Assembly (NCBI GenBank): GCA_020632795.1
Contig: JACKEV010000006.1
Coordinates: forward strand, 1,298,501 to 1,362,500
From: Alphaproteobacteria bacterium
Lineage (GTDB): Bacteria > Myxococcota_A > UBA796 > CAJQPC01
Length of the DNA: 64,000 bases
Direction: 5' to 3'
Below are positions 46,182 to 55,278 of this stretch, piece after piece. Position numbers and translations under genes: made by a program. Position 1 is the first letter of the stretch. Each line of letters starts with the position of its first letter. The notes beneath the pieces are model-generated. The model had not been told where the DNA came from, searched no databases, and worked only from the letters and a program-made list of their open reading frames with translations.

Positions 46182-47480
46182 CTACCGACCGGCCTTCTGC
46201 TTGAACATCTTGAGCGCGAGGCCGGACACCACCGACGACACGTTCTTGTTCCGGGCCAGGACCTCCATGTCCTTCTGGGTGAGCTTGCGCACCAGCCCCA
46301 TGGAGATGCTGACCGGCACCTTGGGGTTGTTCGCCAGCGCGGCGATGACCGGGTACTTCCGCATCATCTCGCGATCCCGGGCGATGGCCCGGAAGATGCC
46401 CTGGTCGAGGTTCCGGTTGCTGGCGGCCGCCATGATCTCGTTGTCGGTCATGCGGCCGGACTTGACCACCGCCTCGGCGACCACCCGATTGGAGTCGCGC
46501 AGCAGGATCCTGCGGGCCTCGCCGTTGCCCAGATAGGCGAGCTTGATCTTGTGGCCGGGGGACATCTCCGCGATCAGCTCGGTGAGGTTCTTCTTCTTGT
46601 CGGGGGCCATCTCCTCCTCGGAGATGAGGTCCAGGGAGAAGCCCCACTCCGCCTCGTCCAGGCCGAAGCCGGCGCCGCTGAACTCGTCGACCGCGGCGCG
46701 CTGGGCGCCGGTGAGCTGGAGCTGCTGGACGACCTCGGGGTTGGTGGCTGGCGAAGGCAGGCCCGCCAGCGCGGCGGCGACCTCGGCCTGCACCGCGAGG
46801 GTGAGCAGGGCCTCCTCGTCCAGCTCAGGCGGGGGCGGCGGAGGCGGCGCGACGGCCGGCGCCCTGGGCCGGGGGGCCTGGGCCCGCTCGGCGTCCGGGG
46901 CGGCGTCCTCTGGCGCAGCCTCGTTCCCCTCGCCCTCCGCAGGCTCCGTCGGGATCTCCGGCAGGCACTTGTTGAGCTTGAGGAAGGTCTCGACCCGCTG
47001 GAGATCCGAGGCGGCGACCGCGGCGTTGTCCCGCAGGGCCAGGTAGACCTCCGGGGTCATCAACATGCGCTCCTGGTTGCGCAGGATGACCTCCAGCAGG
47101 TCGCCCTTGGCGCCCCCGGCGATCTGGCAGGCGACCTCGTCCGGCGTGCTGGCCTGGCGGTAGACCCGCTCCATCAGCAGGTCGTCATCGCTGCGGTAGC
47201 GGGCGAAGAACGCCAGGAGCTTGGGGTGGCTGCGCGCGTTGATGACGCTGAGGATCGTGTCCGTCGGCATGGTGCGCAGGGTGCTGCGCGCCGCCCGGGC
47301 CACCCGCTTCTCGGGGTCGGACATCAGCGCGAACACCATGCCCATCAGGACATCCGGCGCGATCGGCAGCAGACCCTTCGCGACGGCGAGGCGCGTCTTG
47401 ACCGGAGCGTCCGGGGTGATCTTGTCGCGCTGCTCGGGGGGGATCCCGAGCCGCTCGTAGGCGATGTCGTGGTCTGACAT
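46182..47480 (-). CDS. Conserved protein of unknown function with Pro-rich linker
   Basis: 432 residues. The N-terminal region (1-165) is HEAT-like (PDVLMGMVFALMSDPEKRVARAARSTL, SHPKLLAFFARYR). A Glu/Ala/Pro-rich linker (about 175-225, with a run of prolines) follows. The C-terminal region (about 300-432) has a distinctive block, GHKIKLAYLGNGEARRILLRDS then VVKSGRMTDNE and FKQKAGR, which I associate with an uncharacterised family in deltaproteobacterial genomes. No signal peptide. A strong hairpin lies right before its ATG. Function unknown. Confidence 0.85.
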   Translation of the reverse strand: MSDHDIAYERLGIPPEQRDKITPDAPVKTRLAVAKGLLPIAPDVLMGMVFALMSDPEKRVARAARSTLRTMPTDTILSVINARSHPKLLAFFARYRSDDDLLMERVYRQASTPDEVACQIAGGAKGDLLEVILRNQERMLMTPEVYLALRDNAAVAASDLQRVETFLKLNKCLPEIPTEPAEGEGNEAAPEDAAPDAERAQAPRPRAPAVAPPPPPPPELDEEALLTLAVQAEVAAALAGLPSPATNPEVVQQLQLTGAQRAAVDEFSGAGFGLDEAEWGFSLDLISEEEMAPDKKKNLTELIAEMSPGHKIKLAYLGNGEARRILLRDSNRVVAEAVVKSGRMTDNEIMAAASNRNLDQGIFRAIARDREMMRKYPVIAALANNPKVPVSISMGLVRKLTQKDMEVLARNKNVSSVVSGLALKMFKQKAGR

Positions 47481-47481
47481 G

Positions 47482-47503
47482 GGAGGGCCCTCTTCGGCCC
47501 TCC
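47482..47503 (-). promoter_or_regulatory. Hairpin masking the ribosome-binding site of the 46182-47480 gene
   Basis: Perfect 8-bp stem (47482-47489 with 47496-47503) and 6-base loop. In the transcript the 5' arm is GGAGGGCC and the 3' arm GGCCCTCC ends one base before the ATG at 47480. The best Shine-Dalgarno sequence is therefore paired with its own complement. No U-tract follows, so it is a poor terminator for the upstream EF-G gene. Confidence 0.5.
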
Positions 47504-47522
47504 TATCCTAATCGACCGGCGC

Positions 47523-49622
47523 TCAGTCCTCGTCCGCGTCGCGGCGGAACGGCGACGCGGCGACGATGCGGTCCACGAGGTTGCTCGGGACCTCCTCGTA
47601 GGACTCGAAGGTCATCGTGAAGGTGCCCTTGCCGCCGGTCATGGAGCGCAGGTCGGGGGCGTAGCGCTGGATCTCGGCGAGGGGGGCGGAGGCCTTGATG
47701 ATGGTCTTCTTGCCCTTGGTGTCCATGCCCATCACCCGCCCGCGGCGAGAGGTGATGTCGCCCATGATGTCGCCCATGTTCTCGGTGGGGACGACGATCT
47801 CCATCGAGTACACCGGCTCGAGCAGCTTCACGCCCGCCTTGTCCATGGCCGCCTGGAGCGCCTTGGAGCCGGCGAGCTGGAAGGCGACGTCCTTGGAGTC
47901 GACGGGGTGGTACTTGCCATCCTTGAGCGCGACCCGGATGTCCACGATCGGGTAGCCCGCGACGTGGCCCCGCTTCATGCGCTCCAGGATGCCCTTCTCG
48001 ACGGAGGGGATGAACTGCCGCGGGATCGAGCCGCCGAAGATCTCATCGGCGAACTCGAAGCCGCCGCCGCGATCCATCGGCTCGATGTCCACGTAGCAGA
48101 CGCCGAACTGACCCGCGCCGCCGGTCTGCTTCTTGTGCTTGCCCTCGACGTGCGCGACCTTGCGCCGGATCGTCTCGCGGTAGGGCACCGCCGGCAGGTC
48201 GGTCTCGACGTTCACCTTGAACTTCCGGGCCATCTTGTCGACCGACAGGTCGAGGTGGGCCATGCCCATGCCCTTGAGCACCATCTTGTTGGACAGCTCG
48301 TCGTAGCCGATGGTCAGGCTGGGGTCCTCGTCGGTGAGGCGCTCCAGGGCGACCTTGAGCTTGCCCTCGTCGCTGCGGCTCCTGGGCTGGATGGTGTACT
48401 CCATCATGGGCGGCGGGTACTGCACGCCCACGATCTTCAGGGTGCTGCCCGGCGCGGCCAGGGTGTCGTTGGTGGAGGTGTTCTTGAGCTTGGCCACCGC
48501 CAGGATGTCCCCGGCCGCGGGCGCGTCGACCGGGTCGCGGTGGTTGCCGCGCAGCGCGTAGAGGGTGCCGAGCCGCTCGCCCTCGCTGTTGACCGTGTTC
48601 TCCACCTGACCGTCGTCGGGCGGCGACCCGGCGAACAGCCGCAGGATGGACATCTTGCCGGAGAACTCGTCGATGAAGGTCTTGATGACCTGGGCGTGGA
48701 AGGGACCGTCGGAGGTGACCGCCAGCTCGGTGGGCTCGCCGTCGCCGTCGAGAGCCTCGATCGCGCCGCGCTCCAGAGGGCTGGGGACCGCCCAGGTCAC
48801 CAGATCCATCAGCGCCTCGACCGCCACGTTCGCCGACGCAGCCGTGTAGAGCACCGGCAGGATCTCGCCGCGCTTGAGCGCGTCGTGGAAGCCCTGGCGG
48901 ACCTCCTCGTCGGAGAGCTCGAAGGTCTCGAGGTACTTCTCCAGCAGCTCCTCATCCGCCGAGGCCACCGTCTCGACAAGGTTCTCCAGCGCGCTCTCGA
49001 CGGCGTCGGCGAGATCGTCCGGGACGTCGCCCTTCTCGAAGGCGCCGGAGCCGTCCTTCTTGTAGCGGATGGCCTTCTTCTGGAAGAGCGAGACGACGCC
49101 CTCGAAGGCCTCCTCCTTGCCGATGGGGAGCTGGAGGGGCACCGGCTTGGCGCCGAAGGTCTCCTCGATCTCGACGAGCACCTGCTCGGGGTCCGCGCGC
49201 TCCCGGTCCATCTTGTTGATGACGATGATGCGCGGGAGGCCCAGCTCGACGGCCTTGTGGTAGACGGCCTCGGTCTGCACCTCGATGCCGTCGGGGGCGG
49301 AGACCACCACGACCGCCGCGTCCGCGCCGCGCAGTGCGGCGAAGGCGTCGAAGATGAAGTTTCCGTCTCCGGGGGTGTCGATGATGTTGATCTTCGAGCC
49401 CTTGTGCTCCACCCAGGCGAACGACGAGCCGATCGAGCTGCCCCGTTTGTGCTCCTCGGGCTCGAAGTCCAGGATCGACGTGCTCGTCCCCGCGACGCCG
49501 AGGCGGCTGTTCGCCCCACCGTTGAACAGCATGGCCTCCGCGATGGACGTCTTGCCAGCGAGGCCGTGCCCCACAAGTGCGATGTTCCGGATTTCAGCAG
49601 GCGCGAAGGTGCTCTTGGCCAT
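47523..49622 (-). CDS. EF-G paralogue (FusA2-like translational GTPase)
   Basis: 699 residues from the ATG at 49622, which has GGAG seven bases upstream; a TTG one codon earlier is also in frame. Five-domain EF-G layout. G1 is VGHGLAGKT (canonical AHIDAGKT), switch I is RGSSIGSS rather than RGITI, G3 is DTPGDGNF rather than DTPGHVDF, and G4 NKMD is normal. Domain IV has GGAGQFGVCYVDIEP. The position of the catalytic His is Asp86. It therefore belongs with EF-G-like paralogues such as FusA2, not with the main elongation factor, and no rpsL, rpsG or tuf is near. Its role is unknown. Confidence 0.9.
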   Translation of the reverse strand: MAKSTFAPAEIRNIALVGHGLAGKTSIAEAMLFNGGANSRLGVAGTSTSILDFEPEEHKRGSSIGSSFAWVEHKGSKINIIDTPGDGNFIFDAFAALRGADAAVVVVSAPDGIEVQTEAVYHKAVELGLPRIIVINKMDRERADPEQVLVEIEETFGAKPVPLQLPIGKEEAFEGVVSLFQKKAIRYKKDGSGAFEKGDVPDDLADAVESALENLVETVASADEELLEKYLETFELSDEEVRQGFHDALKRGEILPVLYTAASANVAVEALMDLVTWAVPSPLERGAIEALDGDGEPTELAVTSDGPFHAQVIKTFIDEFSGKMSILRLFAGSPPDDGQVENTVNSEGERLGTLYALRGNHRDPVDAPAAGDILAVAKLKNTSTNDTLAAPGSTLKIVGVQYPPPMMEYTIQPRSRSDEGKLKVALERLTDEDPSLTIGYDELSNKMVLKGMGMAHLDLSVDKMARKFKVNVETDLPAVPYRETIRRKVAHVEGKHKKQTGGAGQFGVCYVDIEPMDRGGGFEFADEIFGGSIPRQFIPSVEKGILERMKRGHVAGYPIVDIRVALKDGKYHPVDSKDVAFQLAGSKALQAAMDKAGVKLLEPVYSMEIVVPTENMGDIMGDITSRRGRVMGMDTKGKKTIIKASAPLAEIQRYAPDLRSMTGGKGTFTMTFESYEEVPSNLVDRIVAASPFRRDADED

Positions 49623-49666
49623 CAACGGCTCCGTCGGGTGGGGGGGTGTACAGAAACGAGTAGCCG

Positions 49667-49695
49667 ATACTAATGATCGGCCGAGGAAGGGTCAA
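49667..49695 (-). promoter_or_regulatory. Sigma-70-type promoter for the EF-G paralogue
   Basis: On the minus strand TTGACC (49695-49690), a 17-base spacer and TAGTAT (49672-49667), ending about 45 bases before the ATG at 49622. The -35 overlaps the last codons of coaX. This is the best consensus promoter I found in the window. Confidence 0.55.
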
Positions 49696-50474
49696 CGCCC
49701 CGGGGCGGGCGCGTTGAGGTCGAACAGCATGCTCAGGCCCCGCAGCGTGAGGTGCTCGTCGACGTCGTCGATCTCCTCGCAGGCCCGCCCGATGAGGTTG
49801 GAGAAGCCCCCGGTGGCCACGCAGCGCACCGGCTCCCCGCCCGCCAGCTCGGCCTTGCAGGTCCGCGCCAGGTGGTCGACCAGCCCCACGTAGCCGAAGA
49901 ACAGCCCCGACTGCATCGACGCCACGGTGTTGGTCCCGATGGCGCGGCGCGGCCGGGCGACCTCGACCCGGGGCAGCTTGGAGGTGCGCATGAACAGAGC
50001 CTCCGCAGAGATGCGCAGGCCCGGCGCGATGGCCCCGCCGACGTACTCCCCTTCCCCGTTCACGCAGTCGAAGGTGGTCGCGGTGCCGAAGTCCACCACC
50101 ACCAGCGGCGCGCTCCACCGCTCCACCGCCGCGACCGCGTTGACGATGCGGTCGGAGCCGACCTCGCGGGGGTTGTCGGTGCGCACGCGCATGCCGGTCT
50201 TGAGGCCCCGGCCGACCACCAGCGGCGTGTGGTTGAGGTACCGCCGGCTGGCCTTCTGGATGGCGTACAGGGTGGAGGGCACCACGCAGCTCACGATCAC
50301 GCCGGTGACCGCGGCGGCAGGCACCTCCCGGTGGGCGAGGAGCTGGAGCACGGTGAGCCCGAACTCATCGGTGGTGCGGGTGGTCGTGGAGATGCGCCAC
50401 TGGTGCAGCACCTCGGACCCCTGCATCAGCCCCAGGACGATGTTGGTGTTCCCGACGTCGATGACGAGCAGCAT
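49692..50474 (-). CDS. coaX: Type III pantothenate kinase
   Basis: 260 residues, ASKHA fold. LLVIDVGNTNIVLGL is the phosphate-1 motif, then NPREVGSDRIVNAVAA, VVDFGTATTFDCV (phosphate 2) and ATGGFSNLI. Phosphorylates pantothenate as the first step of coenzyme A synthesis, K+ dependent and not feedback inhibited in studied members. No birA is attached or adjacent. Confidence 0.96.
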   Translation of the reverse strand: MLLVIDVGNTNIVLGLMQGSEVLHQWRISTTTRTTDEFGLTVLQLLAHREVPAAAVTGVIVSCVVPSTLYAIQKASRRYLNHTPLVVGRGLKTGMRVRTDNPREVGSDRIVNAVAAVERWSAPLVVVDFGTATTFDCVNGEGEYVGGAIAPGLRISAEALFMRTSKLPRVEVARPRRAIGTNTVASMQSGLFFGYVGLVDHLARTCKAELAGGEPVRCVATGGFSNLIGRACEEIDDVDEHLTLRGLSMLFDLNAPAPGR

Positions 50475-50518
50475 CCGACGGCTTTAACCAGACCCGCCAG
50501 GACGCGCCCGCCCCACCC

Positions 50519-52681
50519 TCACGCGCCCAGGCGGTCCACCGAGATGACGCCCTTGATCTTCTCCAGGCGGTGGATCAGGTTGATCAGCTCGTCCACGCTG
50601 GCGACCCCGACCTCCAGGTCGCACTCGGCCTTGGCGTCGTTGATCTGGGACACGTTGGCCCGGGAGATGTTCACCCCGGCGTCGGTGCAGGTGCGCGTGA
50701 TGTTGGCGAGCAGGCCCGGCCGGTCGACACAGATGACCCGGATGCCCGAGGCGTGGGCCACGGTCTTGACCCGGCCGTCCCAGTCCACCGGGATGCGGCG
50801 CTCCTTCTCCAGGGCCAGCACCTGGGTGCAGGTGCGGCGGTGCACCGTGATGCCGCGCCCGCGGGTCACGTACCCGATGACCTCCTCGCCGGGCAGCGGG
50901 TTGCAGCAGCGCGCGAAGGACACCAGCACGTCCTCCTCGCCGCTGATGAGCACCGGCGACTCGGCCGGGCGACGGATGCGCTCCAGGATGCGGGCGAGGG
51001 CGGACTTGTCGGCCTCGGACTGGTCGACGGTGTTCCAGTCCTTGTCGGGGAGCAGCTCGCGGACCAGCGGCCCCAGCACGACGTGCCCCTGGGCGATGCC
51101 GACCAGCAGGGTCTCGACGTCGCGGACGTCGCGCTCCTTGAGCACCCGCTTGATCTGCCCGTTGCGCACCAGGGCCTGGATGGAGGAGCCGTGCTTCTTG
51201 AGCTCGCCCTCCAGCATCTCGCGGCCGATGCGCACGCCGGTCTCCCGCTCCTCCTGGCGGAGGTACTTGCGGATGCGGGACAGCGCGCGGCCGGTCTTGA
51301 CGAACTCCAGCCAGTCGCGGCGGGGGTGCTGGTTGTCGGAGGTCAGGATCTCGACGTGGTCGCCGGACTGCAGCTCGTAGCGCAGCGGCACCATGCGCCC
51401 GTCGACCTTGGCGCCCACGCAGCGGTTGCCCACCTCGGTGTGGATGGCGTAGGCGAAGTCCAGCGCGGTGGCCCCCAGCGGGAACTCCTTGATGTCCCCC
51501 GCCGGCGTGAAGACGTAGACGTCGTTCTTGAAGAGGTCGATCTTGACCGCCTCCATGAACTCGTCGGGGTCCTCGACCTCGCGGGCGGTCTCGAAGACCT
51601 CGCGCAGCCGACCGAAGTGGGCCATGTCCTCACGGCGCAGGGCCAGGTGGCCCTCCTTGTACTTCCAGTGCGCCGCGATGCCGTACTCGCTGACCCGGTG
51701 CATGTCGTAGGTGCGGATCTGGATCTCCACCCGCCGCATCTCGGGGCCGATGACCGTGGTGTGCAGCGACTGATACCCGTTGGACTTGGGCATCGCGATG
51801 TAGTCCTTGATGCGGTCGGGCACCGGACGGTAGAAGGCGTGCACGTAGCCCAGCGCCGCGTAGCACTGGGTGAGGTCGTCCACGAGCACCCGGAAGGCCA
51901 GCAGGTCGTGGACCTGTTGGAACTCCAGGTTGCTCTTGGTCATCTTGCGATAGATCGAGAACAGGTGCTTGCTGCGGCCGCTGACCGTGCAGACCACCCC
52001 CGCCCCCGTGAGCCGCGCCTGCAGCTCCGCGCAGACCCGCTGGATGTAGGCTTCGCGCTCGGGCCGGGACTCGGCCATGACCTGGACCAGCTCGGCGTAG
52101 TGCTCGGGGTGGAGGTGCTGGAAGCAGAGGTCCTCCAGCTCGCAGCGCAGCGGCATCAGGCCCAGGCGGGCGGCCAGCGGGGCGTAGATCTCCAGGGTCT
52201 CCTGGGCGATGCGGACCTTCTTGTGGGCCGGCATCGAGCCCAGCGTGCGCATGTTGTGGAGCCGGTCGGCGAGCTTGACCAGGATGACGCGGATGTCCCG
52301 GGACATCGCCAGCATCATTTTCCGGAAGTTCTCGGCGGCGGCCTCCTGCTTGGAGCGGAACTGGAGCTTGCCGATCTTGGAGACCCCATCGACCATCTCG
52401 GCGATGACCGGCGAGAAGCGCTCGCTGAGCTCCTCGCGGGTGTGCATCGTGTCCTCGATGGTGTCGTGCAGCAGCGCCGTGGCGATGGTGTCGACGTCCA
52501 TCTTGAGGTCGGCCAGGATGAGCGCGACCTCGAGGGGATGCGTCACATACGCCTCGCCGCTCTTGCGGGTCTGCTCCTTGTGGGCGCGGGCCGCGAAGAG
52601 ATAGGCGTGGGTCACCAGCTCCAGATCCGCGTCGGGGGCGTAGCTGGTGATGCGGTCAGTGAGATCGTTGAGCTTGACCAA
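50519..52681 (-). CDS. Bifunctional (p)ppGpp synthetase/hydrolase, Rel/SpoT type
   Basis: 720 residues, TTG start. HD hydrolase domain with THPLEVA and LLHDTIEDT (both metal sites kept); synthetase domain with SGRSKHLFSIYRKM, RIKDYIAMPKSNGYQSLHT and EYGIAAHWKYKEG; TGS domain (VFTPAGDIKEFPLGATALDFAYAIH); and a C-terminal ACT domain. Both activities look intact, so it should make and degrade the stringent-response alarmone. It is downstream of gmk; the small rpoZ gene often found between the two is absent. Confidence 0.96.
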   Translation of the reverse strand: MVKLNDLTDRITSYAPDADLELVTHAYLFAARAHKEQTRKSGEAYVTHPLEVALILADLKMDVDTIATALLHDTIEDTMHTREELSERFSPVIAEMVDGVSKIGKLQFRSKQEAAAENFRKMMLAMSRDIRVILVKLADRLHNMRTLGSMPAHKKVRIAQETLEIYAPLAARLGLMPLRCELEDLCFQHLHPEHYAELVQVMAESRPEREAYIQRVCAELQARLTGAGVVCTVSGRSKHLFSIYRKMTKSNLEFQQVHDLLAFRVLVDDLTQCYAALGYVHAFYRPVPDRIKDYIAMPKSNGYQSLHTTVIGPEMRRVEIQIRTYDMHRVSEYGIAAHWKYKEGHLALRREDMAHFGRLREVFETAREVEDPDEFMEAVKIDLFKNDVYVFTPAGDIKEFPLGATALDFAYAIHTEVGNRCVGAKVDGRMVPLRYELQSGDHVEILTSDNQHPRRDWLEFVKTGRALSRIRKYLRQEERETGVRIGREMLEGELKKHGSSIQALVRNGQIKRVLKERDVRDVETLLVGIAQGHVVLGPLVRELLPDKDWNTVDQSEADKSALARILERIRRPAESPVLISGEEDVLVSFARCCNPLPGEEVIGYVTRGRGITVHRRTCTQVLALEKERRIPVDWDGRVKTVAHASGIRVICVDRPGLLANITRTCTDAGVNISRANVSQINDAKAECDLEVGVASVDELINLIHRLEKIKGVISVDRLGA

Positions 52682-52726
52682 GGGATGCCGTCAGGGTGGT
52701 GCGCGTCGGTTCAAAGAGAAATGTTA

Positions 52727-53368
52727 TCACCGATCTGCCCGCGTCATCCGCTCAACGAGGGAGCGCCGACGGGGCGTCTTGAGCAGCTCCGCGACCAGGA
52801 TCGCCTGAAAGCAGTCATGGGCTGTGGGCAGATCGTCGTTGACCAGCTGATAGTGGAACGCCCCACACCCCTGGATCTGTTCCATCGCCTCGGCCAGCCG
52901 CCGCTGGATCACCGCCTCACTGTCGGTGGCCCGGCCCCGCAGGCGCTCTTCGAGCTGGGCCAGGCTGGGGGGGAGGATGAACACCCCCACCGCCCCGGGG
53001 TAGGCCGCGAAGACCTGCCGCGCCCCCACGATGTCGATCTCCAGCAGGATGGAGCGCCCCGAGGCCAGGGCCTCACGCACCGGCGCCAGCGGGGTGCCGT
53101 AGAAGTTGCCGTAGACCTCGGCCCACTCCAGCAGCTCCCCGTCGTCGCGCCAGGCGGTGAAGGTCTCGTGGGACACGAAGTGGTAGTCCCGGCCATCGAC
53201 CTCGCCCTCCCGAGGCGCCCGGGTGGTCGCGGAGACCGACCAGCCCAGCTCCGGGATGACCCGCAGGGCCTCCTTGACCAGGGTGGTCTTGCCGGTGCCG
53301 CTGGCCCCGGTGACCACGAACAGGGCCCCCTCGTCGGGCCGACTCCAAGCATCAAGACACAGGCTCAT
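52727..53368 (-). CDS. gmk: Guanylate kinase
   Basis: 213 residues. P-loop VTGASGTGKTTLVKEAL, GMP-binding VSATTRAPREGEVDGRDYHFVS and LLEIDIVGARQV are standard. Converts GMP to GDP. Seven bases after yicC; yicC-gmk-rel is a conserved arrangement that links guanine nucleotide supply to the stringent response. Confidence 0.96.
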   Translation of the reverse strand: MSLCLDAWSRPDEGALFVVTGASGTGKTTLVKEALRVIPELGWSVSATTRAPREGEVDGRDYHFVSHETFTAWRDDGELLEWAEVYGNFYGTPLAPVREALASGRSILLEIDIVGARQVFAAYPGAVGVFILPPSLAQLEERLRGRATDSEAVIQRRLAEAMEQIQGCGAFHYQLVNDDLPTAHDCFQAILVAELLKTPRRRSLVERMTRADR

Positions 53369-53375
53369 GACGGGC

Positions 53376-54248
53376 TCACTCGACGTTGGCGACCTGCTCG
53401 CGGATGCGCTCGAGCGTGCTCTTCATGTCCACCACCAGCGCGGAGACGGCGTGCTCGGCGGCCTTGCTGCCGATGGTGTTGATCTCCCGGTTCATCTCCT
53501 GGGCCAGGAAGTCCAGGCGCCGGCCCACCGGCTCCTTGAGGGAGAGGGCCTGACGGAACTGGAGGCAGTGGCTGTGCAGCCGGCTCAGCTCCTCGGCGAC
53601 GTCGGCCTTGTCCGCCAGGATGGCGGCCTCCTGGGCCAGGCGGTCGGGGTCCACCCGGTCGGAGACGAGCTTGTTGAGGCGGTCCATCAGCCTGAGCCGC
53701 AGCCGCGCCGCGATGCCGTCGGCCTCCAGCTCGACCTTCTGGCGGTGGTCGGACAGCTCCTCGATCAGCTCGAGCAGGCTGTCCCGCATCACCGCGCCTT
53801 CGCGGGCGCGCATCCCCCCGAGGTGGTCCATCGCGGCGGTGAGCGCCGCGTCCAGCACCGTCCACTCCGAGGTGGGGTCGACCTCGGACTCCACCGTGGT
53901 CAAAACCCCCGGCAGCCCGGCCAGGAAGGTGACCGGGACCGTGGCGTCCACGCCGGGGAGCTGCTCGGCGAGGTCCACCAGGGTGCGGAGGTAGGTCCGG
54001 GCGAGCCCGCGGTCGGCCATGACGCCCACCGAGCCGTCCCGACAGACCCGGCGGATGTAGACGTCGATGCGGCCACGCGCGAAGCGCTGCTTGATGCTGT
54101 TGGTGATGCGCGGCTCGAGCGCGGCGTACTCCCGGGGGCTCCGGAGCTGGAGATCGCGGAAGCGGTTGTTCACCGACTTCAGCTCAACGGTGACGGAGAC
54201 GCCGCCGCCGCTGGCCTCTCCGCGACCGAAACCGGTCATCGAGTTCAT
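53376..54248 (-). CDS. yicC: YicC family endoribonuclease
   Basis: 290 residues. The start NSMTGFGRGEA and VELKSVNNRFRDLQLR-type segment, RFARGRIDVYI, and the C-terminal LDFLAQEMNREINTIGSKA are the family signatures. YicC/YloC proteins are endoribonucleases in studied bacteria. The N- and C-terminal Pfam regions are both present, and length is normal. Confidence 0.95.
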   Translation of the reverse strand: MNSMTGFGRGEASGGGVSVTVELKSVNNRFRDLQLRSPREYAALEPRITNSIKQRFARGRIDVYIRRVCRDGSVGVMADRGLARTYLRTLVDLAEQLPGVDATVPVTFLAGLPGVLTTVESEVDPTSEWTVLDAALTAAMDHLGGMRAREGAVMRDSLLELIEELSDHRQKVELEADGIAARLRLRLMDRLNKLVSDRVDPDRLAQEAAILADKADVAEELSRLHSHCLQFRQALSLKEPVGRRLDFLAQEMNREINTIGSKAAEHAVSALVVDMKSTLERIREQVANVE

Positions 54249-54320
54249 GAGCCCTCCGGGGTGTGCGCCGCGAGGTCGGCGCTCACGGGGGGTGGGGAAT
54301 AACGCCCCGAGGGCAGGATG

Positions 54321-55220
54321 TCAGCAGCGCCCCTCGTAGCCGTTGCTGCATGACAGATCGCAGCTCCCGTTGGAGCCATAGGTCACGTCACAGGTGAGGT
54401 CCTGGGTGAAGTCCTGGTAGCTGCCGGTGCCGGAGCCGTCGTAGTTGCGCTCGCTGCGGAGGTGGAACAGGACGTTGCCGGTGCCGTGCTCCACGCCGTC
54501 GTACTCCTGGACGTTGAACCCGGTGACGTCGCGGGTGGTGGTGCCGACGTAGTCGAAGTCGGTGGACTCCTGGGTCCAGGTGCTCTCGAAGTTGGCGTCA
54601 ACGTCCTGGGTGTACTCGGAGGAGTAGTTGACGCCGTCGGCGTCGCTGACCACGGTGCCGGCGACGTCGAGGGCGTCGTTCATCGTCCACTCACGGGTCA
54701 CCCGACCGCCGTCGTCGTAGTCGATGACGGAGTCGTAGTCGACCTGGGTGTCGCTGACGATGGTGTAGTTGGTGGTGTAGGGGGTCCGGGACGAGCCCTC
54801 GGGGTAGCGGGTGCGGATGGTGCCGTCACAGCCCGAGCGGAGGTGGCGCTCCTGGTAGAGCACGCTGTCGCCGAGGACGTCCTCCTCGTAGACGGTGGAG
54901 AGCACGTCGAGGTCGCCGTCGGTGTAGACGGTGCCGTAGCCCTCGGCCTCGTAGACGCTCATGAAGTAGCCGTCGAAGTAGTCGTACTGGACGCTGAACT
55001 CGCCGTCGAGGGTGTTGTAGCGGCCGTTGATGCGGGTGATCCAGGCCTCGTTGGTGGGGTAGTCGAAGCGGATGAGGTCGCCGTCGGACTCTCCCACGTC
55101 GGCGTGCCGGGAAAGGCCACCCAGCCAGTTGAACACGTCATACTCGCAGGCCAGATCCCGATCCAGGTAGGTTCCACCCAGGCAACCGGGCAGCAGGGCG
55201 ATGGCGAGGAGGGCACGCAT
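54321..55220 (-). CDS. Hypothetical Asp/Tyr/Thr-rich lipoprotein
   Basis: 299 residues from the ATG at 55220 (GGAG upstream). The signal ends in a lipobox LLPGC (Cys about 13). The mature protein is very acidic, with alternating short beta-like segments (YDSVIDYDDGGRVTREWTMND and similar) suggesting a repeat-built beta structure, and ends in a Cys-rich tail (CDLSCSNGYEGRC). I recognise no family. Style and composition are like the lipoprotein gene at 39192. Confidence 0.8.
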   Translation of the reverse strand: MRALLAIALLPGCLGGTYLDRDLACEYDVFNWLGGLSRHADVGESDGDLIRFDYPTNEAWITRINGRYNTLDGEFSVQYDYFDGYFMSVYEAEGYGTVYTDGDLDVLSTVYEEDVLGDSVLYQERHLRSGCDGTIRTRYPEGSSRTPYTTNYTIVSDTQVDYDSVIDYDDGGRVTREWTMNDALDVAGTVVSDADGVNYSSEYTQDVDANFESTWTQESTDFDYVGTTTRDVTGFNVQEYDGVEHGTGNVLFHLRSERNYDGSGTGSYQDFTQDLTCDVTYGSNGSCDLSCSNGYEGRC

Positions 55221-55278
55221 GGGGGCTCCGTTCCGGGTGGCGTCCATGAATGTAAACGCGCAATCCGGCCTCCGCACG

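Noticed and set aside
47482..47503. Intrinsic terminator of the EF-G paralogue
   Set aside because: The stem is strong but is followed by CATG, not a U-tract, on the minus strand; a role in masking the ribosome site fits better.
50570..53482. 970-residue plus-strand open frame across rel and gmk
   Set aside because: Antisense to two well-conserved genes; composition is a shadow (Asp/His/Leu/Val-rich) with no motif.
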